From Adineta steineri (Eukaryota > Rotifera > Eurotatoria > Adinetida > Adinetidae), in the NCBI GenBank assembly GCA_905250115.1, contig CAJNOI010000125.1:201721-265720 (forward strand): a DNA stretch of 64,000 nucleotides. The letters run 5' to 3'. Positions 46,701 to 59,809 of the stretch are shown piece after piece. Each line of letters opens with the position of its first letter. Within the stretch, counting starts at the first letter, position 1. The notes beneath the pieces were generated by a model. The model ran no database searches and was not told where the DNA came from. It saw only the letters and a program-made list of their open reading frames with translations. The position numbers and the translations under genes were made by a program.

Positions 46701-49700
46701 GGATTTTCGAACAACAGCACATTCACAAGTAAGTTAGAATTTCTATTTTAACATGTGTGCTTCCCTGTCATCAACTAGTCGAATGAAAAGATATTGTTCG
46801 ATGTACTGAAGAACACCAGAATGTTCCTCAAGATAAAGTTTGATATAGATAGAATTAATAGAGAATTTGAGGTAAAACTATATAAAAGCGATATTTTCTG
46901 TTAAATTCAAGACAGATATAACAGGTAGGGATGTTGATGTTGATGTTGACGTAGTAGAGGTTGATTTTTCAAAAGTCATCGTGACGGGGCTGCCACAGTA
47001 GTATATTTATCTTATTCACCATCGCGACGGCGTTTCGCTAGCTTTTTTCTCTAAGGTCATGGCGTGGTAGCAGTTGGTTTTCAAGTGCGATGAACAGATA
47101 TCTAACAACAGATCATTGTAATATTGCTGTGTTGGGATATAAGTAATATAAGCCTTATATCAATTATACCGTAACATTGTGCATGTATACAAATATTGAT
47201 TTTGCTACAAATTAATTTTTTTAAATTAAATGATTTCGTCGCAAAATCAAATTCTCCCATGCATGTGTGGATATGAGTATTATATTGATCTATCATCATT
47301 CAGCATGCATATTTCCACCTTCCTCCACAATTTCTTTCAAGCCTTTATAATTAAACTTTACAGAAGATTTGAAATATTGTATCACACACAAAAAAGTGAC
47401 TATGTGAGACCTGAAAGATTTCAGAGCGAAATACTTAGAATATAATCTCGCATAACTCATATAGTTTAAAGAAAATAATAGTTTGTCTATATTGTATAGA
47501 ATTGAGATCTATACACCATATTGTACTCATTCATATGCTTTTGATTTTAGTATAAATAATTTAATATCAGACAATGTCATAGTTGTAATTAGCTGTACAA
47601 TCGTACTAGAATTCAAAGTTTCATTATTTTAAAGATTACTCAGAAGGAAAGAAATTCAAAAACTGAAACGAATTACTTATTAGTTAATCATCAGTTAATT
47701 CAAATTTTAAATGAAATAACATTGTCTATTTTTTCCTTTCTTTAGTTTGAACTTTTATCAAGTTTTTGTTCATTTTCAAAAGAAATTATTTCTCTAATTG
47801 AGATTGATATTGACAATAATGAACTTGTTACTCTTTATCTTCTTCCTCAAGAACAAATTCAAATTCAAATAGATGGAACAATTGATTTACTAAAGAAAAG
47901 TGCACCGTCCGAAATGATAACATATTTAGATTATTTAAGAAACACAGCTCGAACAAATTATTTAGTTTCAGCTCTCAATACAAATTTAATAATTAAGACA
48001 CAACGGTCGGTGAATGAATCTATTCGTACACGTGCATATCAAGTAACGTACTCTTTTGGTTTGAATAACAGCACACAATGTAGTACAAAGAAAATAGTAG
48101 CTGATGCTACTCTCAGTCAAGTGATCTACGAATTAATCGACGCCGAGAGTAGAAGCTTAATGAATCGGAGGCCAAATTCTATAATTGTTAATGGGTTCTT
48201 TACAGGATGTACTCCTTTTGAAGCACTTCTTGAAAGTACAATAGATTGTTTATATCAAACAGAATGTCTTCAATTATTAGTGGATTATTTTCCAGTTCGT
48301 CAACAAGTTTGTAAACGATAATTGATTATCTTTGAAATATTCATTCTGTTTAGATAAATTTCCATGCAAATAATTCAGTTTTAACTTCAAAGCATGAAAA
48401 TAAATCTGTTAATGAATATTTAAATAATCTTTTCATTATGAATTGGTCAACGAAAATTAATTATACAAAATATTTTCATCAATGTTCTCCATCAAACTGT
48501 ACATATTCAAAAAAAGATCAAACAGAATTATCTCATGGAATAACTCTTTTCATTAGTCTTTATGGTGGTCTTATTGTTATACTTCGTCTTATTGCATCAT
48601 GGTCTATTGATATTCTATCGAAAATCAAATGTTGTTCAAGAGAGAGAAACCCAAATTCAGGTAGATCTTTAATTGAAGAAAGAATATTTTATTGTCGAGA
48701 ATTTCAATTCGATTTCTAATAGATCAAAATGGAAAGTTATTGAAATTTATTGAATCAGTAAAACGATTAAACTTATTTAAGAATGTTAATGATCGAACAG
48801 AAAATAGTATCAAACAACAAAAGACTATCACATGTGTTTATTTGATTTTATTAACTGGTAAAGCTATTATGTCATTGTTTTTTTATAAGTGATGAGCTAA
48901 GATTCAAAGAAAGTTTCGATTAATTGTATCTAATTATAGAGTTTGTGCTTTTGACTACATTGAGAGATAAATTATCATGTATTTTAGAAAAAAATACTAT
49001 TCTCGTAGGTTAAGGAACATTTTTCAATTTTCGATAAAATCTCATTTTTATATAAATAACATATTCACTTTCTTTGTTGATGACATTATAGGTTCAATCT
49101 GTATTCTTTGTTTATTCACATCATTGAGTAGTGAAACTCTGACAAAAATTGAAAAAAAACCATCGTTAACAACTTATAAGTCTTTACGAGGCTTACATCA
49201 CGCTTCACTCCAATGTCCATGTTTTAATAAAGCCATATCTCATCAAAAATTCGTCTCATTGTCTCCACATTATCATCAAATATGTGCGAGTGGTTTTGTT
49301 GATAATGAATGGATTGAAATATTAAGAGGTAGTGGATATGATGCTATTTCTAAGGATTGGCGTTTTCGTGTATCCCCACTGTTTCAATTGTTATCTGATT
49401 TTTGTCAATTAGCTAATAAGACAATCAATGATGCTGTGAAACGATATCTTTCTCAATTATTTATTGTTTCTTTTGTAATGAACGAAGACGATTTCAACAA
49501 ACAATTAAATAGCAGTCTCAATCAATTTTATCAATTAACAGGTCATAATTTTGATTTGATGACAAATGCCTTACGACTTCTTATGCAGACTGATCAGTTG
49601 TACACAGGACCAATCCGAAATACTATGGATAACTTGAACACCAATCTAATCGAAAATGTTGTACAACATAAAACAAATGAAACTCAACTAGTAAAGGTAT

Positions 49701-52700
49701 GTTATTATTTTGAATGATAAAATGATGCATTTGTTCAAAGAAATAATCAGAAGTAGTTTAGTTATCTTGACTATTTCGGAAAAGTAATTAAAAAGTAAAT
49801 AAGTTATACATTGTTCACGTTCAAAAAGAAAATAAAATATTTATAAGTTAATGATTGTCACACATGGTGAGATACCCAGGTCGAAAAATACAGGACGGAA
49901 ACGAGTGGGTCCATTTCATTATGATGAATTGATCGAAACAGCATTCCGGAATGTAATTCACCGGATTTTTCCACTTTTCTCTAGGCATGACGGACTGAAA
50001 ATCGTTGGAAAGTTCCCGAAAAAAACGCAGAAACTGTATATTTTAAGATGGTTCGGATGGGGGCTGAATGAACGCCGCCCATTCGTAAAACGAAACCTAG
50101 ATGAAACACTAGTATTAAGCACCTCTTGGGAAATAACCAGTTCCACTTTGGTTTTTCACAAATTCCAAACGAGCGACACCAGACTGGTTCTAACCTCCAT
50201 TTCAGACTCAACTTCAAACAATTCCTGAGCGCGGAAGCAATGTGCGTATACGATTCTTCTTTTCCGACGGGATTCCTGATTCAGTTTTTCGAAAGTTGCT
50301 TGCATCAAAAGATACGTGTCATAGGGTGTGTGGGGTAGATGAGGACGTGGGTATGGTTGTGGATATGGGGGTGATGGTGTCTCTAGTCTGCTACGTCTAT
50401 TATCAACCCACACCTACGTTAACGAAAACATTTCAATAAAAGAAAAGGCCTTTCAAATGAATAATGTTTCCTTGGTAAAAAATGATATTGATCACATATA
50501 GAAATAGAATTCCTTTCATTTGTTTAACGTTGAATTATAGATTTTTATAATATTAATTTTAGCTGAAATTTATTTTAAACCAAATCGAAGAAATCAATTC
50601 ATCAATGATCACATGTGTTTGTGCAACTGATCCTTATTGTAAAGTTCCGACTGTTATTTACGATCTTTATTATAAACAAGAGGCTAATAATAATAGTTTA
50701 ATCTATAGTGTATCAGGTTGGGTTCAAGGATGTCTTGCTATGGATTCTCTTCTTCTTTCAACACTCCAATGTTTATATGTTGATTCAGATTGTTTTCCAT
50801 TATTATTGAGATATACTGACAAGAATTGGTTTAATAGACAACCATCGCTTATAATTCATCCAATGGTTTATAATCCAGCAACGAGCCGTTTTCCTCCAAA
50901 TACAACTGTTTCAATGATGTTTAGGGAAATTATGATCGAACAATGGAATCCATCTTTATCGCACAAATCATTTTATGAATCATGTGCACCGATTTATTGT
51001 ACTTATTCAAAAAAAATTCGTACAAAAAGTTTTGTTGGAGTGATAATAGAATTGATAGCAACGATTGGTGGTATTGTGGCTTTATTACGGATTGTGACAC
51101 CTTATCTAATTAAATTTATTCTTCAATTACCAACAATATGTAAGAAAAAGGAACAACATCAACCAAGAGAACGAGGTAATGAGAGTTTTAATCAAATCTT
51201 CAAAAGATAAACTTTAAAGTTTCGTTGATTGAAATTGAATTATTTTGTAAATAATATCGGACGAAGTGTTCATCAACCGAAAAACGTTTCGACATAAGAC
51301 TTCAAAATAATTGTTACAGTAAAACAAAAAATGTCTCATTATTTTGTTTTTTGACTAAATAATAGTTATATAATTTTATTTAATATTTGAAGATTTCTAA
51401 ATGTTTACCCGCTATATAAAAATATTAAAACCGAATGTATTTAATATGATTTTATTTCTTTTCAGTTCATCGTAGTTGTGTCGATCGAATAAGAATCATG
51501 ATACGAAATCTGATTAAGCTTTTGTCAACAACTTTAATTGAATTAAATATATTTTCAACACGTGATTTTGGAAGTAATACTGATCAAATAACAGCTAAAC
51601 GTTATGGTCGATGGGCAACTCGTCTTTATATTGTTTTATTTCTTAGTTGTCTGGTTATTCTTATCTTTTATACAACTATTCGACCACATAATTTAACAAA
51701 GACATTTGATCAACCATCATTTATGCGTTATACACATTTGAAAAAAACTTATGGAAATAAATTAAAATGTTCATGCTCAAAAATAGCATCAACATATGAT
51801 CGATTTGTTGAAATTAAACCAGAATTTCATTCGGTAAGAGATTGTTTTGTTGTTTTAAAAGAATGGAATAAGCAACTGATTACATCATGACCTTGTTCAT
51901 CAGGATAAAATCTTACCGCCAATGGGCAAACATCCACTAGCAATTCGGCAATGGCAAAAATACCATCAATGAAATTTACAATTGACAAAATCTTAGAAAC
52001 TCTTATTAATCAGATAAAATGAAAGAACTTTATTTTTTTTACGAAAATTTTGTTATAAAAATTTTCAATGATAGGTTTAATTAACAGTTTCATTGATTTT
52101 TATTGATAGATTTGTTCAAGTGAATTCGTTTCCGAACAATGGCGAGTCGGTATAACAAATGGTCTTGTTTCTAATTTATCTATTTATTCACAAAAAGATT
52201 ATCGTCGATTTATTTCTGCTCATACACAATATCTTCAAGGATTATGTCGACTTTCTCAACAATCAGTCAATAATGCTATTAATGAATCTCTAACATCATT
52301 ACTAGTCACTATTGAACTTCTCTCTGAACAAAATTTTTATAACCATCTGAATAACTCAATTGATCAAAGCAAATCAAATGCTCCTATTCTATTCTCTCGT
52401 CTTCTCTTCATCACTCGAACTGTTAATCATGGAAATGCTTTCATATCAACATATGGCTCAAATTTCGAATATATTTCTTTGGTGACTAAAAATGGCGGTG
52501 GTTATGCATATACTGAAGGTATGATTTATGATAATGAATGCTCATGTGGAATGTATTCAAATTGTACAACTCAAGCAACTTTTGTCAACGAAAATACTTC
52601 AAAAATAATACCAGTGAAAGGATTAAAAATAGGATGTACACCAAGTGAATCATTTCGCTTATCAACTCTTGAATGTTTTTATGATCAATCATGTCTTAAT

Positions 52701-55129
52701 CTTATTGAAAATTATACAAATTATCATAATTCTTCAACTCCTCTTTCAATAATGTCCAGTCGTTTTCCAGAGAATGCAACAATTGATGAATTGATTAAAA
52801 ATTTATTCAATGAACGATGGTTCAATCAATCCAACTATTCATCTTATTATGAACAGTGTTCTCCTTTATTATGTTCATACACTGATATTGAAAGATTTAA
52901 TATATTGTACACGATTACTCTTTTTCTTGGTCTTCAAGGTGGTTTAGCAATAGTTCTCAAATGGATTTGTCCAAAACTAGTTCGAATTGTATCAATAGTC
53001 AATCGTTATCGAAAAAGACAAAGAACATCAATTCATCCTGACAATTCTCTTGAAATATCATCTAATAGTTCTGTTATTCATAACACAACTTTAAATGTTG
53101 AAATTACAAGAACCGATAATATAACATCTGAGTATATCATCGATGTTTTTAATTTATTATTTTAATTTTAAATTTCTCTGCTTTAGAGGAATTATTATTC
53201 CACCAATTCGGCGTTATTCTAATATAATTTCGATAATTGTATTACTAATAGTTTTGATCGTCGGTATTATCATTTTTTCGATTTATTATACTAAACATGG
53301 TAAGAATACAGTTTTACAGTTGATATTCATTGTAAAACGTGAAATGAAATACAGTAAACTAAAACGTAGTTTAAAAGCTATTTTGATATATAGATGAATG
53401 TGATAAACGAAAATATATGTAACTTTTTTAACAAATATCTTGACTCAAAAATGATCAAAGATATTTGATGAAATAATTATTAAATGTTTGTTTTTTCAAT
53501 AGTTTCGACAACGGATGCAAAAGTGGATGATAGTTTGAATACAACAGCAAGTACAACGATATTAACATCTTCGACTACACCAGGTTAGTAATTGAATTAA
53601 AACCACAGTTGGATAGTGATCGGATAAAATGTCGCATTAATAAGGTGGTGTAGTATTTCAACGGTAGATGTGAGTGCGATATTCGTTTCTCACCTATATA
53701 CATACTCTACTCTTGAAATATTATGTCATCTAATTATTGCATTATTTTGTCTTGAGACATTCTCTCCTAGCGCTGTAGTTTAGCAATTTGTTTCTCGAAA
53801 ACTTTAAAGAAAGCTATTTTTTTCTAACATAAAAATGATGTATAAATTTGGGGAATAACTATCTTTAGCATCTTGTAGAGCAACAGGATAGGATAGAAAT
53901 TGCTTTTTTTTGTCAACCTGTCCTTTGACTATCTGTGTATCATACATAACGATTTATTTTATACAAAACTTAATGTCCAAGTTAATTTACATCGAATAGT
54001 ATTTGTTTCGGTTTATTTCTCTTTAGAACCATTTTGTCAATTGAAATTTGAACTAATATCAATCAAAATGTCTTGTATTGGAAATATTTTAAGCGGTGCT
54101 GCAGATTTTAATAATGATAATCAAGTTGATCTGATATACATTTGTGACTTTAATTCCACTCAGAACATGGCTTTATTATTTGCCAATGGTAATGGAACAT
54201 TTCAAGAACCACTTATCTCATATGGTAGTTTTAATGGATTACAACATGTTCTTGTTGCTGATATTAACAATGACAATCGATCTGATCTAATTTTTATGCA
54301 CAGGAGCGAAAGCAATTATGTTTTTACTATTTTACTTGAGAATGGTAATGGAATATTTCAAACACAAAACATGTTGCCTCAGTTAATGCGTGAAGAGCCA
54401 CGACAAATAAGTGTGATTGATCTCAACAATGACAAGAAAGTAGATATCGTTATGATTCTTAAAGATGATTGTAATGTTTATGTGATGTTTGGAAATGGAA
54501 ACGCAAAATTTTCACCAGAACCTATCTTATCTGTAGGGGTAAAGTGTAGTCTTAATGAATTTGTTGTTGGTGATGTTAATAATGATAGCTATTTCGATAT
54601 TGTTGTGTATGATCACAGATCTTTACATATTTATGTATTTTTTGGACAGGCTAATGAAACATTTGAATCAGTGAAATGGTTTTTTACTACAGTTGATGCT
54701 CAAATATCTAAAATAGTTATTGGTGATTTTGATAATGATGATCAATCTGATATTGGTTTTATTTACATTTGGAAGGATCTTGTTTATATGATATATCAAT
54801 ATAACAATAATAGTTTCAGTGTCCACGAAAAAACTATTATAAAATCTACTCAAGGCTTGACTTCAGCTGTTGTAGGTGATATTAATGGTGATAATCATTT
54901 AGATATCATTATTAATTTGACTTACCCATGTAGAATCTATGCATTACTTGGATATGGAAATGGAAAGTTTTCTATACAAACCATTCATTCAAACGAATCA
55001 CAATCTAATTGCAAATGGATTACTTTTACCGATTTCAATAATGATAATTATCAAGATATAATTACCATGGGCATTGACGCTCAAGTCATAAATATTTTCT
55101 TAAACAAGCGTCAATGTTTAGCAACCTAA
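43762..55129 (+). CDS. Seven-TM protein: three TM-ectodomain-TM modules, Ser/Thr stalk, FG-GAP propeller
   Basis: Twelve exons join in frame to 1,790 residues: 43762-43933, 46436-46728, 47746-48306, 48354-48660, 48723-48857, 49092-49696, 50563-51175, 51466-51833, 52110-53131, 53187-53299, 53503-53583, 54027-55129. The ATG follows an in-frame TGA, and a TTTTTCAG acceptor lies at 43675-43682. Modules A, B and C each have an entry TM (about residues 51-69, 480-501, 949-967), a Cys- and N-glycosylation-rich ectodomain with recurring CS-C, GCTP or GC-A and QCSP / SCAP motifs, and an exit TM (about 404-427, 850-875, 1289-1312). TM7 (about 1371-1391) leads to a Ser/Thr-rich stalk and a propeller (about 1424-1790) with seven D-x-N-x-D-x-x-x-D calcium loops, such as DFNNDNQVD and DINGDNHLD. 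With the N-terminus cytosolic, glycosylated parts and propeller face outside. It is probably a cell-surface binding or adhesion protein; this is not a GPCR topology by sequence. TAATAAAAT overlaps the stop, a likely poly(A) signal. Confidence 0.75.
44560..45790. repeat. Tandem array of about 130-150-bp units inside intron 1
   Basis: A block like GTTTGGTGACGTTAGCTATC recurs near 44636, 44788, 44917, 45045, 45345, 45473, 45619 and 45747, with spacings of about 128 or 146-152 bp, apart from one double interval. Between these blocks, segments such as ACCCAGACA and CACCAACC recur. The array is clearly more GC-rich than all surroundings. It fills most of the 2.5-kb first intron (43934-46435) of the seven-TM gene. 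Confidence 0.75.
46217..46284. repeat. Foldback element in intron 1 of the seven-TM gene
   Basis: GAGAGTAGAGTGTGGGTGTGG pairs imperfectly with ACCCACACTCACAGACACAC. Confidence 0.65.
49845..50245. other. GC-richer insert in intron 6 of the seven-TM gene
   Basis: Intron 6 (49697-50562, 866 bp) is far longer than most introns here. Its centre is about 400 bp of higher-GC sequence with frames open on both strands (for example 49851-50228 plus, 49981-50217 minus). Neither frame has a recognisable family. It is directly followed by a foldback element. It looks like an insertion of unknown origin. Confidence 0.4.
50322..50417. repeat. Foldback element in intron 6 of the seven-TM gene
   Basis: G-rich left half (GGGTGTGTGGGGTAGATGAGG, GTGGGTATGG) and a shorter C-rich right half (CAACCCACACCTACG); diverged pairing. 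Confidence 0.5.
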
Positions 55130-55464
55130 TAAAATTGAACAATCTCTTGGATATTTCATATTTAGAAACTTAAATAAAACTCTAATCAATCAAGAAATTT
55201 TTTTTAACATATTTTTACATCGATATGTCTCTTTTTTCTTTTCTTCTTGATAAATACTTGTTTTTACATCGCTAAACTTTATATTTGCTTCTGCTTTAAA
55301 AATCTTGCTAAAAACCTAATATTCAAATTTTATTTCATCGAATCGTTTTTCCTTCTTAAATTATTTATTTGAAATCGTTTAATACATAATATTTAATTAA
55401 AACTCCATCAATTATCATTTGACAAATATGTTCTTGATTTTGATCAGATGTCAAATTTATATTT

Positions 55465-56028
55465 TCATTTAAAGGATTTTCTAAATGTTGAAGTTAAAAA
55501 TTTTTTATTCAGATGAATTGATGCATTTGGAATTGATTTTAAATAAAAATAATTTAGTTGTTTTGGAAATATATTTACCCATTGATATTTATTAATATTA
55601 AGTAATTTTGGTTGATTAACTGTATAGATATATATTTGAATGATTAATTTTTTTAAATAAAAACAACATTTTTGAATAAAATGATTTAATTCATCGATTG
55701 TACATTCATGAAATGGACGAAGAATAAGATATGTTAAATAATATTGATGTGATATGACTAACGTTTGTTGACAGGATTTTCTTATCAAAACATCAATTGA
55801 TCTAATTTTTTCTGTTCGATTAAGAATTCGTGAAAGATAAGAAATTTTTTTACATGATTTTATTTCATTATAACGTAAATTCGATATTATTATTGAACGA
55901 AGTGATAAAAATTGATTTGTTTTTAATGAGCGAATAGATTTTGGAGTATTTTTATCTGTTTCAAGATTAATATTATGTGAATAATTTTCAATTATTTGTT
56001 TAAAACGCTTTCGTTTTTTGATAAACAT
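55465..56028 (-). CDS. Possible truncated F-box/LRR-like protein (187 aa)
   Basis: A complete frame from ATG 56028. The stretch FIQKCCFYLKKLIIQIY and the later INKYQWVNIFPKQLNYFYLKS resemble the repeating pattern of bdelloid F-box-associated leucine-rich proteins, where a W in a helix is followed by LP-L-F-L-type strands. No F-box is visible at the N-terminus and the usual C-terminal part is missing, so this is probably a fragment or a decaying member. It faces the seven-TM gene, tail to tail, about 335 bp away. The family call is by eye and weak. Confidence 0.35.
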   Translation of the reverse strand: MFIKKRKRFKQIIENYSHNINLETDKNTPKSIRSLKTNQFLSLRSIIISNLRYNEIKSCKKISYLSRILNRTEKIRSIDVLIRKSCQQTLVISHQYYLTYLILRPFHECTIDELNHFIQKCCFYLKKLIIQIYIYTVNQPKLLNINKYQWVNIFPKQLNYFYLKSIPNASIHLNKKFLTSTFRKSFK

Positions 56029-56167
56029 GATAATTTTAATGCTATTCTCAAACTTTTAATGATGAAAATGTTCATTCATTTTCTTTTATAATATTAATAA
56101 ATATTTATTACTTATTAAATATTTTTAAAGACAAAAATAAAATTAAAGAAGTATGATTTATGAATTA

Positions 56168-56216
56168 TGAGGGTGTGGGTGAGAGTGTTTTGTCTTCTCT
56201 CACCAACACTCTCAAG
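56168..56216. repeat. Short foldback element
   Basis: TGAGGGTGTGGGTGAGAGTG pairs with CTCTCACCAACACTCTCAAG around a TTTTGTCTT loop. Confidence 0.75.
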
Positions 56217-56297
56217 ATTTTACAATTGTAATATTTTTTTAAGGATACACTATCTTCATCCCTATATGCTCAATCATAGTTTTTAAATACAAGACAT

Positions 56298-57775
56298 TTA
56301 GTTTTTCTCTGTGTGCGTAAGGAATAATACATTTTGATCTTGCTCGTCTAATGTCGTTGCACCATTTATATTTGCTTCTTTTTTAATATGCCATTCTGAA
56401 GCGGGTAGCTTTTGTAATCGTTTCAAAGTTCGACAAGAAAGACTAAACCATAGGAGACCCAAAAACGAGCTTGCGCTTACTGCTGTAATATAATCATATT
56501 TCTTCGGCAATAAGTTGGCCGCATAAAGAACGGCTGATGAATTTAGAGCATAACCTAAATTAGCTATAGTAGCTAACAGTGTCATATAGGTACCACCGAT
56601 ATCTGGTTGACAGATCGAAGCAGAAAATCCAACAGAGGAGGCAAATAGTAATGTCCTAATGAATTCACTTATTGTAAGTAGTATAATAAGTACTGGATAA
56701 TAATAACCAGATGAGATCATGCTAGGAGTAAAGTAGACGTAGACAGCAAGTGGAAGAGCATGAATAAGATATAATACATAAAATCTTGCATACCAATCGA
56801 GAGCTCGCTCTGTATGTCGAATGATCAAAGGCGTAATAATTGCAGCAAGAGTTACTGGTATGTTGACAAGAGCTAAATTCTCTCGTGATACTCCTTGACT
56901 AAAACGAAAATATTTCGAAAAAGAAAATTAAAAGACGCTGCTTACCTAATAAGTGCCAATGGAGTCATAGTCTGAATAGCGACAAAGCCAATCGGTGAGA
57001 TCAATGCAACAATAGTTATTTTTTGAATACATTTCTTTTTAAAAAGTTTTATAATTGAAAGATAAGTTTCAATTAGAGATAGATCATGTGCTTTTTTACC
57101 ATTAGCATCCAATTTTTCTTCTTTCTCTCGTACAAATATGATAAGACACACGGTAACAATTAGAAATGCCACCGCTACAAATCGTACGAAATGTACTAAT
57201 GAAAATAAACCTGTTGTTTGATAAGGTAATGAAAGTGGTTCACGAATGAATTTGTTCGTAAAATTGGCTGATTCAAATGTTAAAAGAAACGAAGAACCAA
57301 GAAAACGACCAAATGTTTGTCCTATAGCTTGAGATGTCGATGCCCATTGAGGATTGGAGACAGCAAATAACGTAATAGCTAAACCATCAACACAAACATC
57401 TTCAGATGCAGTAAGAAAAACAATTATAAAGAAAACAATAGTAAGTATTATAACACGATTATTAATTATCCATGATTGAATAAAGAATGATATCGAGAAT
57501 AAAACTGCACCTGAAATTAATAGTATAGGTACTAACCATGATTTACGTCTTCCAAATCGCCTTATATATAACACATCGATTAATGGTGCCCAAAGCAATT
57601 TTAATGAGAATGGATACATAGCAAAATTAAATGTACCTCGATCTTTCCATGTAGCACCATAATAAATCAAAAACAATGGTATACTACTTGTAAGTCCAAG
57701 ATTCATGCCTTGCAAAATATATAGAGTAATAGTCAGACAAATATTTGACTTTGATGTGCCACGATTAGTAGGCAT
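56298..57775 (-). CDS. SLC33A1: Acetyl-CoA transporter, SLC33A1 (AT-1) family
   Basis: Two exons: 57775-56946 and 56898-56298, joined across a 47-bp intron (donor GTAAGC, acceptor GTTTTAG) that restores AG|T in frame. The product is 476 residues with about ten to twelve membrane helices, major-facilitator type. Family hallmarks are visible: YGATWKDRGTFNFAMYPFSLKLLWAPL early, FGRRKSWLVP after the third helix, ASEDVCVDG in place of the usual QDIAVDG, and the late DIGGTYMTLLATIANLG. The family moves acetyl-CoA from cytosol into the ER/Golgi lumen for protein and ganglioside acetylation. The protein is shorter than the human form, mainly at the N-terminus. The Q-D to E-D change in the VDG motif is worth noting but not disabling on its face. 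Confidence 0.9.
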
Positions 57776-58005
57776 AGTTTGAAAATTGACTTGTTTTTTC
57801 TTTGGTAATGTATGAATGAAAAAAATCTAGAGGTAAGAGTTATGGACATTACGTTACATATGATAATAACAGTGTCATATACTGATAAGTATAAACAGAA
57901 TGACAAAAAAAATTCTTCATTGGTTTTCTTATCTCATTCTTTTATTTATTGTTCGGACATGCTTTAAACAATCTTCTTATAACGAGAATACCTCTACAGT
58001 AGAAT

Positions 58006-58052
58006 TTGAGGATCGGTGTGGATGAAAGTGAGGGTGAGGGTAACATAATGGT
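58006..58052. repeat. G-rich half of a foldback element
   Basis: TTTGAGGATCGGTGTGGATG then GTGAGGGTGAGGGTAAC, without a matching C-rich arm. Confidence 0.5.
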
Positions 58053-58828
58053 ATATTTAAATAACATTTAAAAGGAGACCAACATTAATCTGATTTAAAC
58101 AAGAACTTGTTAAAAATGTTTTTAAACATTCAATATCATAATAACATTTTAAATTTGAATATTTAGAATGAATAAATTCATCACTATGATCAATACAATC
58201 AAGTAATTAAATTAAGTAATTTATTTTGACGTGTTATTCAAGCCATTGTATCTATCTCAGGAGTTTATATAAAGTCTTTGAACTACTCCATGAATAGGTA
58301 AGGTTTTCTTGAAAATAATGCATATAGAATATAAGTACTTCTGTCAAGGTCGACAACTGGTATTTTAAACTGCACAACTTCATGAAAACGACAGATCGAT
58401 TCTCATTTACTGGGATAGCTTTGTTATAGTTCCGTAATTTAATTACTATGGTTTGTTTCTCTTTCTCATTTCTGTGTAGACAATGAACTGCTCGCAATAA
58501 TTTACTCAAATTTCATATTCATTTCATTTTTTGTTAAATCTTAATGTAAAATATATTTTAATGAGTTCTTTCAAATAGTTATTATCAAAGTCATTCATAT
58601 TTATTTGTATAAATATCATTTGTAATATCATGATAATGAGAACCATCGCAGTGTCCTCAATTTTAAATGTTTGGAAATCGAAAATAAATGAGTATTGATC
58701 TAATTATTATTTTCGATCATTTATACAATTTTTATCTTCACATATTTGAATATATTTAATGATATTGATTGTTTCGGTTATTATCTATTTTATTATCACT
58801 GATATAAATTATTTCTATTACAGATGAT

Positions 58829-58883
58829 CGTGAGGATGTGAATGTGATTGAACATATGTTATCTAACTCACAGTCCCACCCAT
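58829..58883. repeat. Diverged foldback element
   Basis: CGTGAGGATGTGAATGTGATT left arm and AACTCACAGTCCCACCCATG right arm. Confidence 0.5.
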
Positions 58884-58932
58884 GATTGTATTCGTTCTCA
58901 TTTATTAAAATATAGTAATGAAATCAATCACA

Positions 58933-58994
58933 TAAGGGTGTAGGTGTGGGTTATTGATCATTCTATTGATACCCACACCCACCCACACCCTCAA
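58933..58994. repeat. Foldback element, well conserved
   Basis: AAGGGTGTAGGTGTGGGTTA pairs with ACCCACACCCACCCACACCCT; TTGATCATTCTATTGA loop. Confidence 0.8.
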
Positions 58995-59113
58995 AACAAT
59001 TGAGTTTCTATTGACTTTTATCAATACTTTCAAAATGTTCTACCAGGACCCCTACAGCCTTATGATGATGAGGGTGAAGGCGGAAACATAGACACATGAT
59101 CAAGACCCTGGTA

Positions 59114-59209
59114 CAAGGGTGTGGGTGTGGGTGAAGGTGAGGATGAGGGTACGCGTGTGGTGTAAGCTTATTCTATGATCTACATCCACACCCGCACCCG
59201 TACCCTCAT
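59114..59209. repeat. Foldback element, long arms
   Basis: CAAGGGTGTGGGTGTGGGTG, with GAGGATGAGGGTACGCGTGTGG, faces CCACACCCGCACCCGTACCC. Confidence 0.75.
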
Positions 59210-59599
59210 TAGATATCATTTTCTCGGAAGAATTAGTAAAAGCTTTTGAATCGTTATATTTATTGTTAATATTTCAGCCACTACAAAGGAGCTTCTCTGA
59301 TAGGCAACCAAACTGATGTATGCTCTTTTTTTACACTATCTCAATCCTGTGATGAATAAAGAATCAGAACGAAAAATTACAGAGTAAAAATAATTTTTCT
59401 GCTTCAAATAAATTTTCTTCTGACGAAATACAACTCTTATCTTGTCAAGTGAATAATAAAAAAGAATTTAATTGAAAAATATATCATAAAAAGGTTTTAT
59501 CTAGTTAGAAAAATCATAAAGAAATTTACGAGTTTTATTTCAATTTAATATCTTCCGAGCAACGATAAGCACTCTATTCAGATGTTTCATAGTCTTCGA

Positions 59600-59650
59600 T
59601 GCTGGTGTGAGTATTACATTAACCATACTCTGACACCCACACCCTTCAAT
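59600..59650. repeat. Foldback element, diverged
   Basis: GCTGGTGTGAGTATTACATT left and CTGACACCCACACCCTTCAA right. Confidence 0.6.
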
Positions 59651-59809
59651 AGTTGATTTGTACAAAGTGAGAAACGTATTATCAGTTTAAATTTTATTGA
59701 TAGACTGTTTATTTTGTTTGGTCCCACCAATAGTAAGGAGTCGTGCCACATATCCTGCGTTTCGGTGACATACTCTCATCTCCAGCTGGAGATCAACTAG
59801 GATATGGTC

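Noticed and set aside
43762..53299. Several separate small membrane-protein genes
   Set aside because: Splice sites, phases and module homology join all pieces into one continuous frame; exon lengths sum to a whole number of codons.
43762..55129. G-protein-coupled receptor, because seven TMs are predicted
   Set aside because: TMs are hundreds of residues apart with large Cys-rich ectodomains and come from a tripled two-TM module, not a compact seven-helix bundle.
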